Shown here one piece after another: positions 1 through 6,335 of a stretch of DNA of 10,415 nt. Position 1 is the first letter of the stretch, and every line of letters begins with the position of its first letter. The notes under the pieces were generated by a model. It was not told where the DNA came from. It ran no database searches and worked only from the letters and a program-made list of their open reading frames with translations. The stretch spans positions 1 through 10,415 of the forward strand of contig DENJ01000109.1 in the NCBI GenBank assembly GCA_002359635.1, in the 5' to 3' direction. Source of the DNA: Burkholderiales bacterium UBA2647 (GTDB lineage: Bacteria; Pseudomonadota; Gammaproteobacteria; Burkholderiales; Burkholderiaceae_E). Made by a program: the position numbers and the translations under genes.

Positions 1-860
1 TGCACTTGGTGTTTGCTATAAATACTGCTAAATCGCTGAATCATCAAGGCAAAAAGTGCCGGATTCGCAGCAAGCACCCGGCCGCCAAACAGATGCTCGG
101 CATCGCCTTGAAAATCGCCAATAAGGCCGCCGGCCTCGGTAATCAGCAGCGCCCCTCCGGCAACATCCCAGGGAGAAAGCCCCATTTCAAAAAACGCATC
201 AAAGCGCCCGGCAGCAACATAAGCAAGATCAAGCGCTGCAGCACCGGGCCGACGAAGTCCAGCACCGTCAAGCGTGAGCTGTTTAAAGTAGGCAATGAAT
301 TCATCAAGCTGCGCCATGCTACGCGAGGGGAATCCGGTGCCGATCAAGGATTCTTTGATCGCAACGCGCTTTGAGACGCGAATACGCCGGTTGTTGAAAA
401 AAGCACCCGCACCCCGGCTTGCTGTAAACATTTCATCGGTCGCTGGGTTGTAAACCACCGCTTGTGTCAGCACGCTCCGTTCAAGCAAGCCGATTGATAT
501 GGCGTATTGTGGAACGCCGTGGATGAAATTCGTGGTGCCATCAAGAGGGTCGATGATCCACAAATGATCGAGTTCGCGCAACCAGGGCGCTTTCAGATTC
601 ACCAAGGCATCGCTTGGATGGCCGGCCTTGGATTTCGGGCCAGCGATAAAGCCAGACTCCTCTGCTAAAATGCAATGATCAGGAAAAGACTCAAACAAGG
701 CTTCAACCAAAGCCTCTTCTGAGGCTCGGTCTATCTCAGTCACGAAGTCATTGAGCTGTTTTCGGGCTACACGAATGGAATCGATGTCCACCGATCCTCG
801 GTTGATGATGCGTGCGGCGGAACGGGCCGCTCGCACGGCAATATTGAGCATCGGGTGCAT
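1..860 (-). CDS. suhB: Inositol-1-monophosphatase family protein SuhB (3' end cut by window edge)
   Basis: Leftward gene starting at ATG 860 and still open at base 1, so 286 residues are visible and the stop lies outside. The family hydrolyses inositol monophosphates using Mg2+; in E. coli SuhB also binds the rRNA transcription antitermination complex. The Mg-binding motifs are all present: AEES at residues 66-69, IDPLDGTTNF at 103-112 and SPWDVAGG at 229-236, plus KQLNDFVTEID at 34-44, which matches the usual K-G-x-x-D-x-VTxxD region. Between the first two motifs (about residues 70-100) there are roughly 18 more residues than in E. coli SuhB, rich in Lys, Pro and Leu. The ATG at 860 has no clear Shine-Dalgarno sequence; a second Met lies three codons in. 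It is divergent from trmJ. Family assignment is firm; the role in rRNA transcription is inferred from E. coli. Confidence 0.93.
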   Translation of the reverse strand, partial: MHPMLNIAVRAARSAARIINRGSVDIDSIRVARKQLNDFVTEIDRASEEALVEALFESFPDHCILAEESGFIAGPKSKAGHPSDALVNLKAPWLRELDHLWIIDPLDGTTNFIHGVPQYAISIGLLERSVLTQAVVYNPATDEMFTASRGAGAFFNNRRIRVSKRVAIKESLIGTGFPSRSMAQLDEFIAYFKQLTLDGAGLRRPGAAALDLAYVAAGRFDAFFEMGLSPWDVAGGALLITEAGGLIGDFQGDAEHLFGGRVLAANPALFALMIQRFSSIYSKHQV

Positions 861-890
861 GGTGGAGATCCAGTTGCAACAAAGCGTTTC

Positions 891-896
891 ATTTTA
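891..896 (-). promoter_or_regulatory. Possible -10 box for suhB
   Basis: On the minus strand this reads TAAAAT, five of six matches to the sigma-70 -10 consensus. It would place the RNA start about 25 bases ahead of the suhB ATG at 860. No good -35 hexamer lies 16-18 bases upstream, and the box sits in the 41-base divergent gap next to the trmJ start. This is a weak, pattern-only call. Confidence 0.25.
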
Positions 897-901
897 AGCC
901 A

Positions 902-1792
902 TTGGCCCAACCCCAGCTCCATCAAGTCCTCGATCGCGCTTTGACTGAGCGCTCGATATTTGTCTTGAACCAGACCTCACACCCCGGAAACATTGGTGCA
1001 AGCGCCCGATCGCTCGCGGTGCTGGATTTTCCGAGCATGCGATGCGCAGCGCCGCGGGACCCAAACTGGCAAAGCCATCCGGATGCACTTGCGCGCGCCA
1101 GTGGCGCCTTAGGCCTGCTCGGTCAAGCGACCGGTTATCCAAACTTGGAGGCAGCCATCGCAGATTGCCATTGGGTGATTATGTTCAGTGCCGATGTTCG
1201 CGATTTTGGGCCTGATTTGGTTGATGTGTCTGTGGCATCGGCTTGGGCAGTCGAGCGCTTGCGAAATGATGCCCACGCCAAGGTTGCATTTGTTTTTGGA
1301 TCAGAGCGTCACGGACTTTCCCGCGATGAGGCTGCGCGTGGACACTTGCTTGCCAGTATTCCCGGACAGCCAGCCTACCATTCGCTCAACCTCTCCCAAG
1401 CGGTAATGATCGCCGCCTGGGAATTGAGAAAGCAGCTCTTGGATAAACATCGGGAGCCGCTCGCGCAGCCTGAGACCAGGGATCGGCAAAGCGAAGGTGG
1501 TCAGCACAGTCCGGGCGATCAACGAAACGAAGGGGGACGACCGCTACGGTTTGCTGCGCCGCCCTTGGGTGAGCCCGCGACCGCGCAGGCCTTTGAGGCT
1601 TTGATCGAGCATCTTGAGGACGCTGCGACGGCGGTGGGTTTTTTGGATCCGCAGCATCCCAAAATGTTGATGCCAAGACTGCGGCGCTTATTCATGCGCA
1701 GCGAACTTCGTGCCGAGGAGGTTGACCTTTTGCGTGGGCTTTGTAGCGCCATCATGAACCCCAGACGGCGCGTGGGCAAACGTCAATCATGA
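902..1792 (+). CDS. trmJ: tRNA (cytidine/uridine-32-2'-O)-methyltransferase TrmJ
   Basis: A 296-residue SpoU-family (SPOUT) methyltransferase. TrmJ uses S-adenosylmethionine to methylate the 2'-OH of position 32 in the anticodon loop of several tRNAs, acting as a dimer in the cytoplasm. Visible motifs are TSHPGNIGASAR (residues 25-36, motif 1), FVFGSERHGLS (130-140, motif 2) and YHSLNLSQAV (159-168, motif 3), whose SLNLS is typical of TrmJ. The C-terminal helical part (about 228-285, with PRLRRLFMRSEL and LLRGL) matches the TrmJ tail. A hydrophilic linker of about 45 residues (180-225) makes it longer than E. coli TrmJ (246). The first possible start in this frame is TTG 902; an in-frame TGA at 845 excludes anything longer, and no strong Shine-Dalgarno is seen. 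In motif 2 the common FGRE is FGSE, and the usual SAR-x-R stretch reads SADVR (96-100), so substrate choice is less sure than family. Confidence 0.88.
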   Translation: MAQPQLHQVLDRALTERSIFVLNQTSHPGNIGASARSLAVLDFPSMRCAAPRDPNWQSHPDALARASGALGLLGQATGYPNLEAAIADCHWVIMFSADVRDFGPDLVDVSVASAWAVERLRNDAHAKVAFVFGSERHGLSRDEAARGHLLASIPGQPAYHSLNLSQAVMIAAWELRKQLLDKHREPLAQPETRDRQSEGGQHSPGDQRNEGGRPLRFAAPPLGEPATAQAFEALIEHLEDAATAVGFLDPQHPKMLMPRLRRLFMRSELRAEEVDLLRGLCSAIMNPRRRVGKRQS

Positions 1793-1801
1793 AGACAGGC
1801 C

Positions 1802-1834
1802 TTGCATGATCGTTGCTTACGTTTCTAATAATAA
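1802..1834 (+). promoter_or_regulatory. Possible sigma-70 promoter for cysE
   Basis: In the 61-base gap between trmJ and cysE, TTGCAT (1802-1807) is followed after 18 bases by TAATAA (1826-1831), which repeats in overlapping form at 1829-1834. The AT-rich box stands out from its surroundings. A transcript would start near 1840, leaving a leader of 10-15 bases before the ATG at 1854. This rests on pattern only; cysE could also be read from the trmJ transcript. Confidence 0.35.
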
Positions 1835-1853
1835 GAAAGTTGGATGCTAAACG

Positions 1854-2663
1854 ATGTTTGAGCGATTACGCGAGTCGGTACAAACTGTGCTTGAGAAAGA
1901 TCCGGCTGCAAGGTCCAAACTTGAGGTCTTGCTTTGCTACCCCGGGATCCATGCCTTGATGTTTCATGCCTTGGCATCGACCCTTTGGCAGTGGCAATGG
2001 ATCACCGCTGCACGATGGGTATCGCATCTCGGTCGCGTATTGACCGGGATTGAGATTCATCCGGGTGCAAAGCTTGGGCGACGGGTGTTTATTGATCACG
2101 GCATGGGTGTGGTGATCGGGGAGACAGCTGAGGTTGGAGATGATTGCACCATTTATCACGGTGTAACCCTTGGCGGCGTGGCCCTGAATCAAGGCAAACG
2201 GCATCCAACCCTTGAGGCTGGCGTTGTCGTCGGCGCGGGTGCAAAAATTCTTGGGCCTTTTGTGGTCGGCGCAGGTGCCCGCATCGGTTCAAACTCGGTG
2301 GTTGTGAAGGCAGTGCCGCCCGGTGCAACGGCGGTTGGCATCCCGGCCAGAATTCTTGTTGACGATACAGCCATGACAACGTTTGACCATCGAGATCGAT
2401 CTGCATTTTCAGCCTACGCGCTCTCGCGGGGTGATGATCCATTAACCCTGGTGATTCATCAGCTCATCGACCATGCAGCCGCCCAGGATCGCCGAATTGA
2501 TGCACTGCAAGAGGCTTTGCTCAAGTCCAACATGGTCTCAACCCCTCAGGACGGTGAGCCGCCTAGGGCGCAGCCTGACGACGGACCAAGTGCGCTGCCA
2601 ACTGGCAGCAAGCTTGATGCGACGCGTTTGAATCAGCTCGTTGATAAGATTGAGCAGCGATGA
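1854..2663 (+). CDS. cysE: Serine O-acetyltransferase CysE
   Basis: A 269-residue enzyme that transfers acetyl from acetyl-CoA to L-serine, giving O-acetylserine, the first dedicated step of cysteine synthesis in the cytoplasm. Residues 1-60 are the short helical N-terminal part seen in the shorter (EpsC-like) enzymes. Residues 65-170 form the left-handed beta-helix of hexapeptide repeats: GIEIHPGAKLG (65-75), DHGMGVVIGETA (81-92), VTLGG (104-108), GAGAKILG (127-134) and VPPGATAVGIPARI (154-167). His82 aligns with the catalytic His158 of E. coli CysE, while Asp143 there is Glu67 here. A C-terminal extension of about 100 residues contains a heptad-like helix (about 195-224) and then a Pro/Asp-rich stretch. 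The start has only a weak GGA nine bases upstream (1842-1844). Any feedback inhibition by cysteine cannot be judged from sequence alone. Confidence 0.96.
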   Translation: MFERLRESVQTVLEKDPAARSKLEVLLCYPGIHALMFHALASTLWQWQWITAARWVSHLGRVLTGIEIHPGAKLGRRVFIDHGMGVVIGETAEVGDDCTIYHGVTLGGVALNQGKRHPTLEAGVVVGAGAKILGPFVVGAGARIGSNSVVVKAVPPGATAVGIPARILVDDTAMTTFDHRDRSAFSAYALSRGDDPLTLVIHQLIDHAAAQDRRIDALQEALLKSNMVSTPQDGEPPRAQPDDGPSALPTGSKLDATRLNQLVDKIEQR

Positions 2664-2689
2664 TCCGGTGCTGTGGCAATCAGACTTTC

Positions 2690-3472
2690 TCAAGCCCAGG
2701 CGCCGAAGGGCCCCTGAGCTGTAAAGCCAGACTTATCCCAGCGCAACCAACCGCCGCGTTGCTGGGCCAAGTCCCAGTCAGGCAAAACCCAACGGGTATA
2801 GATTCCAGCATGTTGTGCAGGTCGATGGGTGTGACCGTGAATCATTGCTTGAAGACGATGCTCGGTCACAAACGCCTCTACCGCAGCTGGATTGACATCC
2901 ATGATCGCCATCGGCTTCACTTGCTTAGCCTGTTCGCTCTCAGCACGAATGCTTAAAGCCAGCGCCTGACGTTGCACCAAGGGTTTAGCGAGAAAGGCCT
3001 TCTGCCATTTTTCCTGTCTCACTTGCCGTCGAAAGTGTTGGTAGTCAAGGTCATCAAGGCACAAAGCGTCGCCGTGGGTTAATCCAACGCGAAACCCGAA
3101 CATCTCAAGGATCAGGACTTCGCCGGTAAGGCAGGCCTTCGAGTCATCACAAAAGTTCTTTCCGATCAAAAAGTCGCGATTGCCGTGCATCAAATAAAGC
3201 TTGATCTCATGCGTCGATCGATGCCTGAAAAGCGCCAGCGCCTCGATGAAGGCTTGCCGGGAAATCGTCAACAGATCATCGCCAACCCAGGTCTCGAAAA
3301 GATCGCCGAGGATAAAAAGCCTTGAGCAGTCACTTGGCACCGATCGCTCAAGTGCATTGAAAAAGCCGCTCGGATCAAGATCGCGATTTGCATTTGGGTC
3401 AAGATGAATGTCCGATACGAAAATAAGAACTTCCTGCTCATCGTCTGAACACAGCTGTTCTAACGGCCTCAT
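2690..3472 (-). CDS. lpxH: UDP-2,3-diacylglucosamine diphosphatase LpxH
   Basis: A 260-residue calcineurin-like metallophosphoesterase. LpxH cleaves UDP-2,3-diacylglucosamine to lipid X and UMP, the fourth step of lipid A synthesis, at the inner face of the cytoplasmic membrane. The family's metal-binding set is complete: SDIHL (20-24), GDLFE (56-60) followed by WVGDD (62-66), GNRDF (97-101), THGD (132-135) and HGHTHRP (212-218). The insertion between the metal sites (about 140-190, basic and helical) is the acyl-chain-binding cap of LpxH. It is about 20 residues longer than the E. coli protein (240), with the extra at both ends. The ATG at 3472 lies 12 bases after the ppiA stop, so the two are very likely co-transcribed. 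The gene is convergent with cysE. Confidence 0.95.
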   Translation of the reverse strand: MRPLEQLCSDDEQEVLIFVSDIHLDPNANRDLDPSGFFNALERSVPSDCSRLFILGDLFETWVGDDLLTISRQAFIEALALFRHRSTHEIKLYLMHGNRDFLIGKNFCDDSKACLTGEVLILEMFGFRVGLTHGDALCLDDLDYQHFRRQVRQEKWQKAFLAKPLVQRQALALSIRAESEQAKQVKPMAIMDVNPAAVEAFVTEHRLQAMIHGHTHRPAQHAGIYTRWVLPDWDLAQQRGGWLRWDKSGFTAQGPFGAWA

Positions 3473-3484
3473 CGGACTTAGCGT

Positions 3485-4084
3485 CTAAGGTTTGAGCATT
3501 TTTGCAGATTCAATCACGATCGCCGTGGTGGGAACATCACGCATACCGCCCGAACTGCCCGTGGGCGATTTTCTGATCTTCTCAACCACATCCATGCCTG
3601 ATACAACTTTTCCGAACACCGTGTAGCCGTGACCATCCGGGTTGGGGTGGTTCAGACCGTCGTTATTCACCACATTGATAAAGAATTGTGAACTTGCGGA
3701 GTTGGGTGACGAGGTTCGTGCCATGGCGACCCACCCTGCGTCGTTCTTTAAGCCATTACGTGATTCAATTTCGATCGGTGCGCGGGTTGGTTTGCGATCG
3801 AGGTTGGCCAGATGGCCGCCGCCCTGCACCATAAAGTTTGGGATCACCCGATGAAACGTTGTGCCTGCATAAAAACCTTCATCAACATACTGAATAAAAT
3901 TTGCAACCGTTTTTGGTGCCTTGTCGGGGTAGAGTTCAATCACAAAGCTACCAAGATTTGTCTTGATCTCTGCCTTGGGAGGGGCGGCAGCTTCAGATTC
4001 TTCAATGACCCCGCAGCCCAGTGCAAGGCAAAGCAGTGAGGCGAGGGGCAAGCGTTTGAAGAGGTTCGGCATCAGCGAGGGCAT
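3485..4084 (-). CDS. ppiA: Exported peptidyl-prolyl cis-trans isomerase (cyclophilin, PpiA-like)
   Basis: A 199-residue cyclophilin that speeds cis-trans isomerisation of X-proline bonds; the signal sequence points to the periplasm. I chose ATG 4084 because a GGAG Shine-Dalgarno lies six bases upstream; a longer reading from ATG 4141 would add 19 residues ahead of the signal peptide. Residues 6-24 have a basic N-region (KR) and a hydrophobic core (LPLASLLCLALGC). Cleavage could be at a degenerate lipobox, ALG|C24, or by signal peptidase I near SEA/AA (30-33). The cyclophilin domain runs from about 37 to 197: FHRVIPNFMVQGGG (77-90, catalytic Arg79), SQFFINV (132-138) and YTVFGKVVSGMDVV (154-167). 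A large Pro/Asn-rich loop (140-151) is as in other bacterial cyclophilins. It is the middle gene of the leftward cluster between the TPR gene and lpxH. Confidence 0.93.
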   Translation of the reverse strand: MPSLMPNLFKRLPLASLLCLALGCGVIEESEAAAPPKAEIKTNLGSFVIELYPDKAPKTVANFIQYVDEGFYAGTTFHRVIPNFMVQGGGHLANLDRKPTRAPIEIESRNGLKNDAGWVAMARTSSPNSASSQFFINVVNNDGLNHPNPDGHGYTVFGKVVSGMDVVEKIRKSPTGSSGGMRDVPTTAIVIESAKMLKP

Positions 4085-4090
4085 TTGAAG

Positions 4091-4094
4091 CTCC
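4091..4094 (-). promoter_or_regulatory. Shine-Dalgarno of ppiA that decides its start
   Basis: The minus strand reads GGAG, then six bases, then the ATG at 4084. It is the clearest ribosome binding site of the leftward genes here, and it argues against the upstream ATG codons at 4123 and 4141 as starts. Confidence 0.7.
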
Positions 4095-4105
4095 AAAAAA
4101 GTAGG

Positions 4106-4133
4106 TTTAAAAAAAAGGGTCATGGCGCAGCAA
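4106..4133 (-). promoter_or_regulatory. Weak candidate promoter for ppiA-lpxH
   Basis: The 136-base gap between the TPR gene and ppiA holds, on the minus strand, TTGCTG (4133-4128) and after 16 bases TTTAAA (4111-4106), with a run of eight T residues between and over them. Each hexamer matches only partly. It would allow ppiA and lpxH to be transcribed apart from the TPR gene. Nothing else, such as a hairpin or small gene, is seen in 4085-4220. Confidence 0.22.
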
Positions 4134-4220
4134 GCATTCAAGGATTTTCAAAACACACGGCGATGGGTGGCGCCAGAGTTTGGCCAGGTTGAAGCTTTAA
4201 TCAAAAGAATCGCTTTCGTA

Positions 4221-4805
4221 TCAAGGTTTGAGTAAGCGATCGCTCAGATCACGCGCAGCCTTGATCTTGATTTCAATACGTTTGCGCTCATTGGTCTTGG
4301 CGATTTCCTCGGCACGCTCGAGCGCCTGGACCGATTGTCTTGCCAGGACTGCAGCCAGATTTTCCCAGGCGAGCGCGTAGGCAGGTTGCGCTTGAAGCGC
4401 CCGCTCGAGGCTCAGTCTGGCCAAATCAAACTTGCCCGCCCGCGCATGCAGGCTCGCAAGATTGTTGTGAACCTCGGCCAACTCCGGAAATTGTTCTGCC
4501 AAATCGTTGAATTGCTGGGTCGATTCGTCTAACCGATTGGTCTCATAGAGCAGGCTGCCCCGCATAAAGCGCAGACTCAGGTCCTTGGGTTCAAGCTGCA
4601 AGGCCGCCTCCACTGTTGCGAGCGCCTGGGTGAGCCGGCCGGCCTTCCAATGCGTGCGGGCTTGCTCGACCGCTTGCATGGCCAGCTTGGGTTGGCTCAC
4701 CAAAGGCTTAGGCACCGCTTCAAGCGTTTGCGCTCGGGCGGCTTGCAGGGATGCGCCGACCAAGAAAAGGGCGAGCAGGAAAGCATTTATACTGCGTAGC
4801 ATCAT
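4221..4805 (-). CDS. Exported tetratricopeptide-repeat protein
   Basis: A 194-residue protein with no enzyme motif. Residues 1-25 form a clear signal peptide: basic start (MMLR), hydrophobic core (FLLALFLVGASL), and an ARA|Q cleavage site after residue 25, so the mature protein is probably periplasmic. At least three TPR units follow, at about 43-76, 77-110 and 111-144, each ending near a proline (LEP, QFP, AQP) and showing the usual W/L/G/Y...A...P spacing; HNNLASLHARAGKFDLARLSLERAL is the best of them. A partial fourth repeat and a Lys/Arg/Glu-rich helix close the protein. TPRs bind other proteins, so a scaffold or chaperone-like role in the envelope beside the cyclophilin is an inference. 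It appears to be the first gene of the leftward cluster and is divergent from cysS by 18 bases. The partner is unknown. Confidence 0.88.
   Translation of the reverse strand: MMLRSINAFLLALFLVGASLQAARAQTLEAVPKPLVSQPKLAMQAVEQARTHWKAGRLTQALATVEAALQLEPKDLSLRFMRGSLLYETNRLDESTQQFNDLAEQFPELAEVHNNLASLHARAGKFDLARLSLERALQAQPAYALAWENLAAVLARQSVQALERAEEIAKTNERKRIEIKIKAARDLSDRLLKP
4788..4793 (+). promoter_or_regulatory. Candidate -10 box for cysS inside the TPR gene
   Basis: TATACT matches the sigma-70 -10 consensus at five of six bases and lies 30 bases before the cysS ATG. The -35 region is not convincing. Since only 18 bases separate the two start codons, a cysS promoter must overlap the beginning of the TPR gene, and this is the best box there. 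Confidence 0.35.
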
Positions 4806-4823
4806 CGGATTCTAGCCCGAGTC

Positions 4824-6335
4824 ATGCTCCGCATCTACAACACGCTTAGTCGCACGAAAGAGCTTTTCACCCCACATCAGACCGGCAAGGTTGGCATGTA
4901 TGTCTGTGGGATCACAGTCTACGATTATTGCCACATCGGGCATGCGCGGATGATGGTGGTCTTCGATGTGGTCCAGCGCTGGTTGCGAGCACTGGGATAC
5001 CAGGTCACTTATGTTCGTAACATTACCGATATTGATGACAAGATTATTCGACGCGCGGTCGAGCAGGGTATTGGTATTGGCGAGTTGACGGGGCGTTTTA
5101 TCGACGCGATGTATCAGGATTTGGACGCTTTACGGGTTCAACGTCCCGATCACGAACCGCGGGCAACGCAGTTTGTGCCACAAATGCTTGGCATCATCCG
5201 CAGGCTTGTCGATCAAGGTTTTGCTTATCAGGTTGCACCTGAGCATGCGCTCGCAGGCGATGTTCATTATGCGGTTCGCCGATTTGCCGCCTATGGACGC
5301 TTGTCCGGGCGCTCGCTCGATGACTTGCGTGCCGGGGAACGTGTCACCCCAGGCGAAGGCAAGCTCGATCCGCTCGATTTTGTGCTCTGGAAGTCCTCCA
5401 AGGCGGATGAGCCAAGTGAAGCGATTTGGCAGTCCGACTTCGGACCGGGTCGCCCAGGTTGGCATATTGAATGCTCGGCCATGAGTGAATCGATTCTCGG
5501 CACACCGATTGACATTCATGGTGGCGGCGCAGATTTGCAATTCCCGCATCACGAAAACGAGATCGCGCAAAGCGAAGCTGCGATGCCAGATCGTGAGCAT
5601 CCCTTTGTTCGATATTGGATGCATAACGGTTTTGTCAGGGTCGATAATGAAAAGATGTCCAAGTCGCTGGGCAATTTTTTCACCATTCGCGAAGTTGTCG
5701 AGCAATTCGATCCTGAAGTATTAAGGTTATATATTTTACGAGCTCACTATCGCAGCCCTTTAAATTATTCAGACGCTCATCTCGATGACGCAAGGCATGC
5801 GCTGCTCAGGCTATACGGTGCGCTTTCTGAAAAAAGAGTCGCGACGCCTTCGGATCAAATCGTACAGCCAGCTTCGGATCAAGCCGCAGCGATGGGCTTG
5901 AATCAAGGCGCTGTGACGAGTCCGGATGACGCCATCGATCACTGGCAGGGTCGCTTTGCCGATGCGATGAACGATGACTTCAATACACCGGTCGCTATTG
6001 CCGTGCTTTTTGAGCTTGCCGCTGAGGTATTTAGGGCACGCGAACAACTTGACGCGCCGCGCGCAGGTAAGCTCGAAGCCGCTTTGCGAGCGCTTGCATC
6101 AAGCCTTGGACTTTTGGATCAGGATCCCGGCCATGTTCGCGAGAGCGGCTTGCTGGGGTTGGCCCGTCGAGGTAGCGGCCTCAGTGATGGGGCCATTGAG
6201 GCGATGGTACGCGAGCGTCAGGAAGCAAAGCAAGCAAAGGATTTTCAGCGGGCAGATCGCTTACGTGATGAACTGGGACAAGCTGGCATTGTTCTTGAAG
6301 ACAGCCCGCAGGGCACACGCTGGCGTCGGCAATAA
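4824..6335 (+). CDS. cysS: Cysteinyl-tRNA synthetase
   Basis: A 503-residue class I aminoacyl-tRNA synthetase that charges tRNA-Cys with cysteine in the cytoplasm. The signature HIGH motif is at 37-40 and KMSKS at 277-281. The zinc ligands that recognise the cysteine thiol align with those of E. coli: Cys28, Cys217 (in WHIECS), His242 and Glu246 (in PHHENEIAQSE). The C-terminal anticodon-binding helices follow, ending in the RxEAKxAKDFxxADxLRDEL region (464-484) and the short tail after it. It is about 40 residues longer than the E. coli enzyme (461). One extra is at about 170-182; the main one is a low-complexity insert at about 338-372 that contains a short DNA direct repeat. The first ATG of the frame is used; upstream only a weak GAG is seen. 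The stop codon TAA overlaps the next start. Confidence 0.97.
   Translation: MLRIYNTLSRTKELFTPHQTGKVGMYVCGITVYDYCHIGHARMMVVFDVVQRWLRALGYQVTYVRNITDIDDKIIRRAVEQGIGIGELTGRFIDAMYQDLDALRVQRPDHEPRATQFVPQMLGIIRRLVDQGFAYQVAPEHALAGDVHYAVRRFAAYGRLSGRSLDDLRAGERVTPGEGKLDPLDFVLWKSSKADEPSEAIWQSDFGPGRPGWHIECSAMSESILGTPIDIHGGGADLQFPHHENEIAQSEAAMPDREHPFVRYWMHNGFVRVDNEKMSKSLGNFFTIREVVEQFDPEVLRLYILRAHYRSPLNYSDAHLDDARHALLRLYGALSEKRVATPSDQIVQPASDQAAAMGLNQGAVTSPDDAIDHWQGRFADAMNDDFNTPVAIAVLFELAAEVFRAREQLDAPRAGKLEAALRALASSLGLLDQDPGHVRESGLLGLARRGSGLSDGAIEAMVRERQEAKQAKDFQRADRLRDELGQAGIVLEDSPQGTRWRRQ
5848..5882 (+). repeat. Short in-frame direct repeat inside cysS
   Basis: CTTCGGATCAA occurs at 5848-5858 and again at 5872-5882, a period of 24 bases or eight codons, giving two Ser-Asp-Gln units. 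It falls in the part of CysRS (residues 338-372) that is absent from E. coli, which suggests the insert grew by local duplication. Confidence 0.6.

Noticed and set aside
6..374. Open frame of 122 codons on the plus strand opposite suhB
   Set aside because: The minus strand of the same bases encodes conserved SuhB motifs; the plus-strand product is basic, shows no recognisable domain and has no ribosome binding site.
2664..2689. Bidirectional terminator between convergent cysE and lpxH
   Set aside because: The 26-base gap shows no GC-rich inverted repeat followed by a T run on either strand.
2660..2956. Open frame of 98 codons on the plus strand beginning over the cysE stop
   Set aside because: It lies opposite the conserved C-terminal half of LpxH, including GHTHRP. 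No ribosome binding site or domain is seen.
4109..4116. Run of eight A (T on the minus strand) as a terminator after the TPR gene
   Set aside because: No stem lies ahead of the T run on the minus strand, and ppiA follows in the same direction. A promoter or leader role is more likely.
4236..4243. GCGATCGC, the HIP1 palindrome typical of cyanobacteria
   Set aside because: I saw only this one copy in 10 kb, while cyanobacterial genomes carry it about once per kb; the proteins and gene order are betaproteobacterial.
5130..5705. Open frame of 191 codons antisense to cysS
   Set aside because: It lies wholly within the CysRS catalytic core, including WHIECS and the zinc ligands, and its product resembles no family. 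It is a frame shadow.
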